Shown piece after piece: positions 23,011 to 33,504 of a stretch of 64,000 nt of DNA. Position 1 is the stretch's first letter. Each line of letters begins with the position of its first letter. The notes under the pieces were generated by a model. The model saw nothing but the letters and a program-made list of their open reading frames with translations, ran no database searches and was not told the DNA's origin. The position numbers were made by a program, and so were the translations under genes. This stretch comes from Ditylenchus dipsaci (taxonomy: Eukaryota; Nematoda; Chromadorea; Rhabditida; Anguinidae), in NCBI GenBank assembly GCA_004194705.1, contig SADC01000030.1, positions 241,616 to 305,615 of the forward strand, in the 5' to 3' direction.

Positions 23011-23446
23011 GAGAAATCTTCTCTGCAAAATCATATTCATGTTTGTTTGGAAGAATAGTTTGGTAATGAATAAAAATAGGTTTCTGTGTAGTGCTTTTCT
23101 CTGTATTCCAAGGCCTTTCAATTACAGTGGCGTCCGACTCAACTTTTAGATCCTGAACTCAGATTCTATCGGGAAGCAGACTTGGTTACGTTTTTGCATG
23201 CCCTGAAAGCCTGTTTCTAATAATTGAGTTCTAGTCGGGGATCTTTCAGTGTACATGCGGTTCGGAGTCTATGTTTGGAGCTTGAGTCTGGGGGTGTAGT
23301 GGCTATGCAGGCATTCATTACCCATTGCTTTGGGAGCTCATCGTACAGTCTCTTTGAAGTCTCGGTCAAAAGTCTGAGTTTTGGTCTAACCAGGGAACCT
23401 TCAGAAGTATTTTTTTTCAAGGACTTCACTCAGAGATCTTTTTTAA

Positions 23447-23676
23447 AGGCCATTGCCGTCTCCGCAAACGGGTGTCCCTTGCCAATTCAATTTTTTTCTT
23501 TATCGTTGGATTTACGAACGAATTTTCTACTGGTTTCTAACAAAACTTTACCTAAAATTAAATTCTAGGCCTGGTTTTGTCAGAAACCAAGTTGAAAAAT
23601 CCGTACAGAAGTTGAATGATTAGGCAAAAAAATTTGAATTGGCGGGGGACAATTCAAAACAGGTGGCAATGGCCCT
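23447..23676. mobile_element. TTAA-flanked palindromic MITE, best copy
   Basis: 230 bp between TTAA (23443-23446) and TTAA (23677-23680). Ends AGGCCATTGCC and AGGGCCATTGCCACC; arms CCAATTCAATTTTTTTC and CTGGTTTCTAACAAAAC. TTAA targets are typical of piggyBac; superfamily is inferred only from that. Confidence 0.85.
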
Positions 23677-23680
23677 TTAA

Positions 23681-24700
23681 GATTCTTGTAGAGCACCCCG
23701 AAGTTATATTATTAATGCTGTCGATATTCCAGGTCTTTAAAAAATTGGGAACTCGGGTCCCTACGAAGTTACCAAAGTTACGAAAACACGTGATACGGGT
23801 ACCATGGTTTTTAGCATAGTTTTGAGTTGTGGTTGTATCATAAATTCTTCGAGTATCCACCTTTTATGGGGTTATTTCTTGATTGTTATACTTATGCTGA
23901 CCATTACTTCGGAAAGCTCTTCGCGCTTTTCAAATTCCGGAAGAGACCGATATGTGAGAGTGGCGGGAATTCAAATAGTCACTGCTTTTTCTTAAGAATC
24001 CGATTTTTTTTAAATTTCAGCTCTGATAATATGGTATTTTTGCTCTTCATGGTAACTCAAATGAAAGCTCAGCTTCCAGGCTACACAATGGTATTTGGAA
24101 TGTGTGTGATTACATGAAAATATTAAGAAGAATTTTATCAAGAAGTTTGACAGGGCACCTGGATTCCGAAATTGCATCTCCATGTTGAAACATGGACAAA
24201 AACATTCTTGTTTTTTTAGTTTTGTGAGCACTAGAGCTATAGTCACACACATTCTTTATACCATTGTGTAGCCTAGATGCCGGATTCTATTTGCGCTACC
24301 ATAAAGCGCAAAAAATGAACCCATCATAGCTGAGTACTCGAAATATTTATAGAACAACGGCAACTGAAAGTAGACTAAAAACCATGATACCCGTACCATG
24401 GTTTTTCAGTAACTTCATGGGGCTCGGTCTCCCTTTGGCTATCCAGAACCTTTGGGCCCCACTCGCCAGAACCAAAGGGTCCCAGTCATTTTAAGTCTAA
24501 TCTATGCGAAAAATAAGTAAGGCGCGAATTCAAATTGAACATTTTTTTGCATAGATTAGACTTAAAATGACTGGGACCCCTTTGTTCTGGCGAGTGGGCC
24601 CCAAAGGTTCTGTTGCTCCTCCCTTTTTTTTAAAAAGATCTGGACATATCAGCAGCACTTTATAATATAACTTCGGGAAGCTCTGCAAGAATCTTCAAAA
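23681..24700. repeat. Inverted-repeat region with nested palindrome
   Basis: Left AGATTCTTGTAGAGC plus GAAGTTATATTATTAATGCT pairs loosely with sequence at 24640-24700. An inner strong palindrome (about 24448-24607) has arms CCTTTGGGCCCCACTCGCCA and TGACTGGGACCCTTTGG-type sequence around AATAAGTAAGGCGCG. Several ACCATGGTTTTTAG boxes occur. No gene is seen. Confidence 0.6.
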
Positions 24701-25548
24701 AAATCTCTGACAAGGGAGGGATCCTGACTGTGACCTGGGGTTTTTTCGATTAATCTTTTACGCACGTATTCTTGTGGAGCGTGCCTGAATCCCATGCCTC
24801 TGAATCTCCCACATCTGAAAGCTAATGAAAATTTAAGGAATGACCCATGGCCCACGGGTCAGCTAAGAACAACAATGATGGGGGGTATCGAGGTATTTTT
24901 TGAACTTTGAGTTGACCCTTGTACCACGTTTTGTGGACCTTCAGAACTGGGGAGCCAGATTTTTCAGGAACTTGGCACGTTCTACAAGAATTTACAGAAA
25001 AAAAATTTCATCGAAGTTCTCCCAGGTCACAGTCAGGGTCTCTCTTTATGAGTGAAGTGAAAACACTTCTAAGTCCCTAATAATATCCTGGTTTCACTAT
25101 ACCCAGGTTGATATCAAGACAGCGGCCCTAAACTCTTTCAGAGCTTAACTAGGCTAGGTATGGTCTGGTATTGTACGGTTGATGAAGCTCCTCCAAATTT
25201 ATAGTTATGGCTGCCCGAAGCTGTTTGGTTCAGAGTCTTCATCTTGTTTCCTACCTGGTTTTCGGATCCGAATAATTAGCCAAAGTATCAGACGAGGATT
25301 GTCCAGTAAACCAAAAACAACATTTTATTTTACAGCGCAATACTTCTACAAATTAATCAGAATCGACATTTTGTGATAACTGCTGACTGAGTTTGCCGTT
25401 AAGCTCTTCCAAACCATTTCTAGTTTTTCTTTGAGTCCAAACTTACAGTCAACTTCAGACCATAGAGTTGTCTGAGCACTAGAGCTATGTGGATAAGTTG
25501 ACTGGCAAAATTGTACAACCTCTGAAAGCACGGATTTTTACATGATTA
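24701..25548. other. Gene-free, AT-rich
   Basis: Only short shadow frames and weak repeats are present. Nothing is supported as an exon. Confidence 0.4.
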
Positions 25549-25641
25549 CAGTCGACTCTTTCCATAGTGATCACCCAAAAAGTGTCAGACCTGGCGGGGG
25601 GAACGAACTTTTCGGGTGATCAGTATGGAGAGAGTCGATTG
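25549..25641. mobile_element. 93-bp pogo-like MITE
   Basis: CAGTCGACTCTTTCCATAGT on the left and its inverse on the right, flanked by TA (25547-25548 and 25642-25643). The middle contains GTGTCAGACC, a segment shared in kind with the CAGTCGAGTCCC element at 44981. Confidence 0.8.
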
Positions 25642-27919
25642 TAGTTTAAAAAATCGTAAATGAAAGCTACTTTTTGTGTTTATCATGATCCAAACCCTTC
25701 TGGTCGTACCTCTTGATGTTGGTTGTAGCCATCCTAGTGATTCTGATATCTTTTCCGCTATCTGAAAATGCGATAATATTTTTGTTAGGTCTTCAAAGTC
25801 GAATGCAGACCATGAACAGAAACCGAAAAAATAGTCTGGATCACGAGTTACTTTAGCAAAAGCAGTAACAAATAAGATCACACCGGATCAGTGCTGGATC
25901 AGACCAGATCAGACTGGATCAGGGCGGATCAAGTCTATATCAGACCGGTTTAGGGCTAAGTTAGACTGGAAAAATAGATGGTTGTGGGAAGTGAGATAAA
26001 AAGCAGAAAGGGTAGTTTGATCACGACCTACTCTGGCAAAATAGAAAAAACAAAGTCAAAGATATAGTGGATAACGATTTACTCGACACGTCTGAAACAC
26101 GATCTCTCTTGATCCTACTCGTCCATCTGAAAGCGGACCAATAAATTAAGAGGTACTCATAATTTTTGGTCCTATTTATCGTGTCTTAAACAGGATCGAT
26201 AGATTACGAGTAACTCTTAATCTTTACTCTACTAATTGATCTGAAAGTGGCTCCAGGCGCTTTTGGACGGAAATTCAAGTGATTGTGGCTTGGTTTCGTA
26301 ATTTTCTCAAAATTTTATAAGGGATATCCTGAAAATGAAAATAGAACGTTATAGAGCACGAAAAACTTGCATCTGACTCCAGTGATAGATCACATGTAAG
26401 ACTGGTTTTTCCTCTTTTTTAAAAGGATTCAAGACTAGGCTTGCAGTCTAGTCATGGATGCACGTTTCTCATTGGGTTTGCTGGGTCGGAAATCAATATT
26501 TATGATTATCGATCATCAAAGTTGGTTATACAATCGGTGAGAAATGCGTGTAATAAAAAAATAACTTGAAATATGAGTCTTGAAAGAAATGAGCTACAGC
26601 AGAAGTCCAAGTAGGTTTGTGAAAGAGCTTTCACTACCAGCACCTAAAAGAGATTCTATGAAGTGCAATCTTATTTTAACACCGAAAAGGCGCGTAAGAA
26701 GAAACCGCAGGAGTGTCCTTTTTGAAGAGTTCATTGAAAACTTTTTTTTGCATATTTGTTTAGATCACCCGAGAGTACAGTAATCAGGGCTTGTGTGTGT
26801 CCTTTTGAAAAAAATTGTCCGTTTTTTTTAAACCATAAATCTTTGTTATTTATGAAGCTTTTAGTCAAAATCTTTTTTTTTTCGCTTAGGCTTAGGCTTC
26901 AAAATGGCAATAAGCACTGGGAAAATGGCACTTTTTAACGAAAAATGGTCAAAATGTCCTTTTTAGCCAAACGTCCTTTTTTCGAAATTTCGACTTACAA
27001 GCGCTGACTATAATGAAGTGCTGCCCCTTTTTTCGAGATCACCCCAAGAATCAGGAGAACAGAGGCTTAAAGTTCGCCGAAAACCATGATACGGTTTTTA
27101 GCTCACTTTTAATTGCCCTGGTTTGTTTGTTTTTGAGTTTTCAGCTAACATGGGGAATTTCGTACTTATTGAGATAAAAACTTTGAAAGGTTCGTCACAA
27201 GCTTTCCAGAATCTCCGAACGATGACGATGAAGAAATGTGGCGGAATTCAAGTAGTCAAAAAGCAGCGAACATTTGAATTTCCGCCATATTCCTGCATCG
27301 TCCTCTTTCGAAATTTTCGAAAACTGTGACGAACTTTTCATAGTACTAATCTAACAAGTAAAGTGGGCAAAAAAATTCCCCTGCTAGTTGAGAACTCAAA
27401 AACAAACAAACCAAGTGCAATAAAAAAGCGAGCTAAATCCATGAGACCCCAATCATGTTTATGGCGAACTCGGGAACTCTGTCTCTCTGATTCTTAGGGT
27501 ATTCTCGAAAAGGGGCAGCACTTCATTGTAGTACTCTCAGGTGCTCCGCACAAACATGCATATAAGTTGTCTTAGTGAACTCTGGATATTCCCTCGGAAA
27601 AATACAATTTCCCATACTTGCATACACATATTAAAAAGTGTAGCTATGAACCATAACTATCATTACCTCTGCTTTAAAAGATTAACCAACATCACAAAAG
27701 ACTCGGTTCCAATTACAAAATTATAAGTGGACTCATTTGCTGAAATGGCAAAAACTGAATTCGTGCCTTATCAAAAAGCATGAACCCAACGATAAATGAA
27801 AATACAGTTCTCAGCTTACATACAAGGAAATTTTCACTAAGAAAAGCACAAGATTGTTGAACAACAAATTTATAATATTAACGGAGCAACAGGTCAAAGA
27901 TATGGTCAACAAGGAGACT

Positions 27920-28012
27920 TCAATCGACATCTTCCATGCGAGAGACTTCTCTTCGGCTTGCTTCTGGTCCATAGCCGGCTCAACCGTAGACTCTTCAGCT
28001 TGCTGATCCATT
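27920..28012 (-). pseudogene. HSP90 C-terminal tail, mirrored copy
   Basis: Minus-strand mirror of the end of the HSP90 fragment: MDQQAEESTVEPAMDQKQ, then after a one-base shift RMEDVD and TGA. The canonical HSP90 end is MEEVD, and the opposite arm has MEEVD. It is cut off by the N gap. Confidence 0.8.
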
Positions 28013-28029
28013 NNNNNNNNNNNNNNNNN
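28013..28029. other. Assembly gap, 17 N
   Basis: A run of 17 Ns next to the palindrome centre. The sequence joining it to the rest of HSP90 is therefore not given. Confidence 0.99.
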
Positions 28030-28030
28030 T

Positions 28031-28717
28031 ACCTTGTGCAGCAGCTGAAAGAGTTTGATGGAAGAAGCTTGTGTCTGTCACCAAAGAAGGTCTTGAGCTT
28101 CCGGAGACTGAGGAAGAAAAGAAGAATTCGAAGAAAACAAGCTTCAAGTTCGAGAAAGCTCTGCAAGGTAGTCAAGGATATTTCTGGGCAGCAAGGTTCA
28201 GAAGGTTTCCATCTCAATCGTCTGGTCAGTTCGCCCTGCTGTATCGTGACCGGATACGGGTGGAGGCAACATGGACGGTATCTTTTTTGAACATGACTGA
28301 ATCAATTATTGTTTTCAGCATCATGAGGCTCAAGCGCTGCGCGACTCTTCCACTATGGTTACATGGCTTCAAAGAGAAATGGAAATGAAATCCAGACACT
28401 CGATCACCAGTTTGTCCTTTGGTCGGTCTCTGTGTTTACATTATTTTGCAGGGCTCTGTACGAGCGCGTTGAAAAGGACGAGGATGACAAAACAATCAAG
28501 GATTTGGTCACGCTTTGTTCGAAAACCGCTCTTTTGACATCCGGATTCTCGCTGAAGAGCCTCAGTCGCACGCGAATCGCATCCATCGCATGATTAAGCT
28601 TGGACTAAAACATCGATGATGACGAAATGGATCAGCAAGCTGAAGAGTCTACGGTTGAGCCGGCTATGGGCAGAAGCAAGCCGAAGGGAAGTCTCTCGCA
28701 TGGAAGAGGTCGATTGA
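28031..28717 (+). pseudogene. HSP90: Cytosolic HSP90, C-terminal fragment with frameshifts
   Basis: HSP90 is an ATP-dependent chaperone; its C-terminal domain dimerises and its MEEVD tail binds TPR co-chaperones. Visible: [75 protein letters not shown]; and, over shifted frames, the RMIKLGL-type stretch and a final MEEVD before TGA (28700-28717). Two short GT-AG introns (about 28279-28320 and about 28405-28451) are kept, so this is not a processed copy. At least five one-base frameshifts occur. The N-terminal ATPase and most of the middle domain are absent, cut at the N gap. Retained introns, high similarity and indel-only damage suggest a real gene in unpolished sequence, but as written it cannot be translated. 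Confidence 0.85.
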
Positions 28718-31014
28718 AAGTCTCCTGTTGACCATATCTTTGACCTGTTGCTCCGTTAAAATAAAATTTGTTGTTCAAAATCTTGTGCTTTCTTAGGTGA
28801 AAATTTATTGTATGTAAGCTAGAACTGTATTTTCATTTATCGTTGGGTTCATGCCTTTTTGATAACAAGTTCAGTTTTGCCATTTCAGCAAATGAGTCCA
28901 CTTATAATTTTGTAATTTGGAACGAGTCTTTTGTGATGTTGGTTATCTTTTAAAGCAGAGGTAATGATAGTTATGGTTCATAGCTACACTTTTTAATATG
29001 TGTTATGCAAGTATGGAAATTGTATTTCCGAGGAATATCCAGAGTTCACTAAGACACTTATATGCATGTTTGTGCGGAGCACCTGAGAGTACTACAATGA
29101 TGCTGCCCCTTTTTCGAGAATACCCTAAGAATCAGAGAGACAGAGTCCCCGGAGTTCGCCATAAACCATGATTGGGTCTCATGGATTTAGCTCGCTTTTT
29201 TATTGCACTTGTTTGTTTGTTTTTTGAGTTCTCAACTAGCAGGGGAATTTTTTTGCCCACTTTACTTGTTTAGATTAGTATATGAAAAGTTCGTCACAGT
29301 TTTCGAAAATTTCCGAAAGAGGACGATGCAGGAATATGGCGGAAATTCAAATGTTCGCTGCTTTTGACTACTTGAATTCCCGCCACATTTTTCATCGTCA
29401 TCGTTCGGAGATTCTGGAAAGCTGTGACGAACCTTTCAAAGTTTTTATCACAATAAGTACGAAAATTCCCCATGTTAGCTGAAAACTCAAAAAACAAACA
29501 ACCAAGGGCAATTAAAAAGTGAGCTAAAACCCGTATCATGGTTTTCGGCGAACTTTAAGCCCTCTGTTCTCCTGATTCTTGGGGTGATCTCGAAAAAGGG
29601 GCAGCACTTCATTATAGTCAGCGCTGTAAGTCGAAATTTCGAAAAAAGGACGTTTGGCTAAAAAAAGGACATTTTGACCATTTTTCGTTAAAAAGTGCCA
29701 TTTTCCCAGTGCTTATTGCCATTTTGAAGCCTAAGCCTAAGCGAAAAAAAAAGATTTTGACTAAAAGCTTCATAAATAACAAAGATTTATGGTTTAAAAA
29801 AACGGACAATTTTTTTCAAAAGGACACACACAAGCCCTGATTACTGACTCTCGGGTGATTAAACAAATATGCAAAAAAAAGTTTTCAATGAACTCTTCAA
29901 AAAGGACACTCCTGCGGTTTCTTCTTACGCCGCCTTTTCGGTGTTAAAATAAGATTGCACTTCATAGAATCTCTTTTAGGTGCTGGTAGTGAAAGCTCTT
30001 TCACAAACCTACTTGGACTTCTGCTGTAGCTCATTCTTTCAAGACTCATATTTCAAGTTATTTTATTTACACGTTTCTCACCGATTGTATAACCAACTTT
30101 GATGATCGATAATCATAAATATTGATTTCCGACCCAGCAAACCCAATGAGAAACGTGCATCCATGACTAGACTGCAAGCCTAGTCCTTGAATCCTTTTAA
30201 AAGAGGAAAAACCAGTCTTACATGTGATCTATCACTGGAGTCAGATGCAAGTTTTTCGTGCTCTATAACGTTCTATTTTCATTTTCAGGATATCCTTATA
30301 AAATTTTGAGAAAATTACGAAACCAAGCCACAATCACTTGAATTTCCGTCCAAAAGCGCCTGGAGCCACTTTCAGATCAATTAGTAGAGTAAAGATTAAG
30401 AGTTACTCGTAATCTATCGATCCTGTTTAAGACACGATAAATAGGACCAAAAATTATGAGTACCTCTAATTTATTGGTCCGCTTTCAGATGGACGAGTAG
30501 GATCAAGAGAGATCGTGTTTCAGACGTGTCGAGTAAATCGTTATCCACTATATCTTTGACTTTGTTTTCTAATTTTTGCCAGAGTAGGTCGTGATCCAAA
30601 CTACCTTTCTGCTTTTTATCTCACTTCCCACAACCATCTATTTTTTCCAGTCTAACTTAGCCCTAAACCGGTCTGATATAGACTTGATCCGCCCTGATCC
30701 AGTCTGATCTGGTCTGATCCAGCACTGATCCGGTGTGATCTTATTTGTTTTGCTGCTTTGGCTAAAGTAACTCGTGATCCAAACTATTTTTTTCGGTTTT
30801 ATCCTACTCGAGGCCAAACAAACTCATCATCCAGATTATTTTCTTCGGGTTTAACCTAATTTCTGTCAGGATAAGTCGTGATCCAGATTAATTTTTTGGG
30901 CTTCATTCTAATTTTTGCTGGTGTAACCCCCATAATCTAGACTTTTTTAAGTATTTTTCTGCTTTGTGATATTCGTTTTTTTCAGCCTAATTTCGGTTTT
31001 TGGCCAGTTTATTA

Positions 31015-31100
31015 TTTAAATTAACTTTTTTATTTGTAGGCCATCCAGGTAGTGGAGGTTGCTCGTTCGAATCCACCTGGTGCATACCTTTTTTCATCAT
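31015..31100 (+). repeat. tRNA-like tail (SINE-like fragment)
   Basis: AGGCCATCCAGGTAGTGG and TCGTTCGAATCCACCTGG include a Pol III B-box-like GTTCGAATCC followed by CTTTTTT. The first part (AACTTTTTTATTTGTAGGCC) repeats at about 32599-32637. The T-stem does not pair well, so it is not called a tRNA gene. Confidence 0.4.
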
Positions 31101-31297
31101 AATTTTAGATGTAAAAAGTCAAGCGTTTGACTTTTCAGGTCATTTGGGTGAATATACCCCCACTCTGGAGTTACCTGGATATCAACCTGTCCAGGTATAG
31201 CCACCCAAGGTTTGGGGTTGGATAGGTAAAATCGCACCTTTTCGCACAACAATCCTCGCTAATTTTTTAGTTTTGAAAAAAAAATATTTTTTATTTA

Positions 31298-32598
31298 CCT
31301 ATTTCCTCTATTAGAAGCCCCGGGGCTTCTATTTTATGGATGCCCCAGGGGGGGGGCTTATATTAGAGGGGGGCTTGTATTAGAGGGGGTTGTATTAGAG
31401 GAGGCCTTTATTTTTTGAACTCGCCGCGCCGAAGGCGCGTTAAAAATTTTTAGTTATATTTTTTTACGCCACCCTCTGATCGCTTTTATTTCCCATAACA
31501 TTTTGAAACAGCGTTTAAATCAAAAGCACTTACCGTATTCCTCTAATTGCCGCCCCGGGGCGCTTATTTTCCGATCGACCTCTAAGGGGGGGCGCGGCAA
31601 TTAGAGGGGGGGGGCGGTAATTAGAAGGGGGAGGGGCGGCAATTAGAGGAAATACGGTATTCTATATTCATAGTTTACCCTGTTTCTCTTGGAGGCGTTC
31701 TACCTAAATTTATTTTGGGCGTATTGGAATTTCGCAGCAAATTATCTTTTTTTCAGCAAATTTTGTTTTACCTTTTCCAGTAGTTTACATATTTTTCCCG
31801 AAAGTATTAACACCATTGTGTAGCTAATTCTCATTTAGCGTAATAACTTTGCCGAATGTCTGAGAATAGCCTCTGGATGGCCTAAGCCAAACCACAGGGG
31901 CGACCAACCGAAAATTGTGTTTTTCACATTATATATCAAACAATTCCTATAAAAATTGAATCGTTCTGCGTTTACAGAATTCGGAATTTGTCCTAGACAA
32001 AAAGTTATGGCTTATAAAAAGTGTTCGATTTCTCGACTCACCCTGTACTTTTCGAAAAAAGGTTAGAAAATCAAAAATAAAAAAGCGAGACAAAAATTCG
32101 CTGCGAAATTAAGATAATTTTCTGCGAAATATCGTTATGCTTTTTTATCTCACCTATGCTGCCGACTTATTTTCTTGTTCCTCAAACGTAAACCGACGTC
32201 ACTTCGTATCGTTTGTTGCTGATTTTCTGCCGATGATTACTGCGTAAAGCAATTTTTTAAACCAACAAAATGCCCGTTAAAATAGTACTCGATGTAGTTT
32301 TTGCTTTGAAATTCACTCATTCACATATTCCAGCGATCCACTTCGAAAGATGCGCTTGGCAAATACATAAAAAATTCTTTATATTTTCACCACGTTTAGC
32401 AACACCTATTTATCGAAAAAAAAAATTGATTCTGGGGTTTAATATAAAAAGGGGGTATATTTTTAGGATACCCACTAGAGGGGGGGGCTTATATTAGAGG
32501 GGGGGGGGGGGCTTTTATATTTTGGATGACCTCCAGGGGGCTTATATTAGAGGGGGGGTGCTTATAATAGGAGGGGGCTTCTATTAGAGGAAATACGG
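31298..32598. mobile_element. CCGTATT-family composite, G-rich ends
   Basis: The left end CTATTTCCTCTATTAGAAGC and the right end GCTTCTATTAGAGGAAATAC are inverted. Both sides carry tandem GGGGGCTTATATTAGAGG units (31345-31400 and 32478-32590). A smaller family member (31533-31657) lies within. The interior (31690-32450) shows no gene. Confidence 0.65.
31533..31657. mobile_element. TA-flanked CCGTATT MITE
   Basis: 125 bp flanked by TA on both sides, with ends CCGTATTCCTCTAATTGCCG and its inverse. A central G run makes it a strong hairpin. Confidence 0.8.
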
Positions 32599-32639
32599 TA
32601 AATTAACTTTTTACTTGTAGGCCATCCAGGTGGATATCC

Positions 32640-33130
32640 ACCTGACCAGGAGGTACCATTCGCCCGTTTGGGGTTTGCGTGGGTGAAATATTGATTTTGG
32701 TCCTAACAATTTAATTCCCCACACAATTTTAGTTAGAAAAATAGGTGATTTTTTTTCTTAAGAAACTTTATTATTCAGGTTTGGGTTTGGTTTGTAGGTA
32801 TTTAGGCCGGTTTGAGGGTATTTGGGGTGGTTTGCATTTTGTTTTCAATGGTTTGGGGTTTTTGGAATGGTTCGGACACAATCTAAAAAAATTCGAAAAC
32901 AACAACTTAGATCTGCCTTGTCCCCTGTTTTTTGAAAAAAAAGGTTTCATTTTTGGAAACATCTATGCACCTAAATAACCCCCTTGAAATAACCCGGACT
33001 ATTACAGGAAGAGGCGAGGTGTGTTACTTTAAGGATACTGTCTTCTGAGCTCCAAATAGAGGAAGCAAAGCAAAATGCACAAACAATTCTTGCCTTAACC
33101 GATTTTTCTCAATTATTTCTGGAAGATACG
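32640..33130. other. Gene-free, T/G-rich
   Basis: Low-complexity TTTGGGGT-rich tract around 32780-32870 and unique sequence. No exon is seen. Confidence 0.4.
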
Positions 33131-33504
33131 GAAAAATGCCCGCGTTTGGGGAAAAAGTGCCCGCGTTATGTGAAAAAGTGCCTTTTTCGAAAATGTGGCC
33201 GTTTTTTCGAAAAAGTCCCCGCTTTTTTGAAAAAGTGTCATCTTTTTGTGAAAAACTGTCCGCTTTTTGTGAAAAATGCCCGCTTCTGGATTAGCGTAAA
33301 TGTTCTAATAGAGCCCCTCTCCAATAGAGCCTCCCTTCCTAATAGAGCCCCGTCTAGAGATTGAGTGAAAGATAAAGCCCCTCTCTAATAGAGCCCCCCC
33401 CCTCTCTGCCAAATATGGCCAAAATGCCGAATCTGTTCATATTCGCCTTAGCCACCACTGTTTTTTTTTCGATCAAATCATTTGTTTTTTCTTGGCTTTC
33501 TTTT

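Larger units (their letters stand above)
25820..30803. repeat. 5-kb near-perfect palindrome around an HSP90 fragment
   Basis: Left arm about 25820-28012 and right arm about 28626-30803 are inverted copies over ~2.2 kb, differing mostly by one-base indels, often in homopolymers (for example CCCTCGGAAAAATAC against CCTCGGAAATAC). The spacer holds 17 Ns (28013-28029) and the HSP90 exons. Each arm also contains an internal inverted pair (27000-27540 and its mirror) and a GATC-rich repeat near the tip. It is either a recent large inverted duplication or an artefact of a foldback read. Confidence 0.85.
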
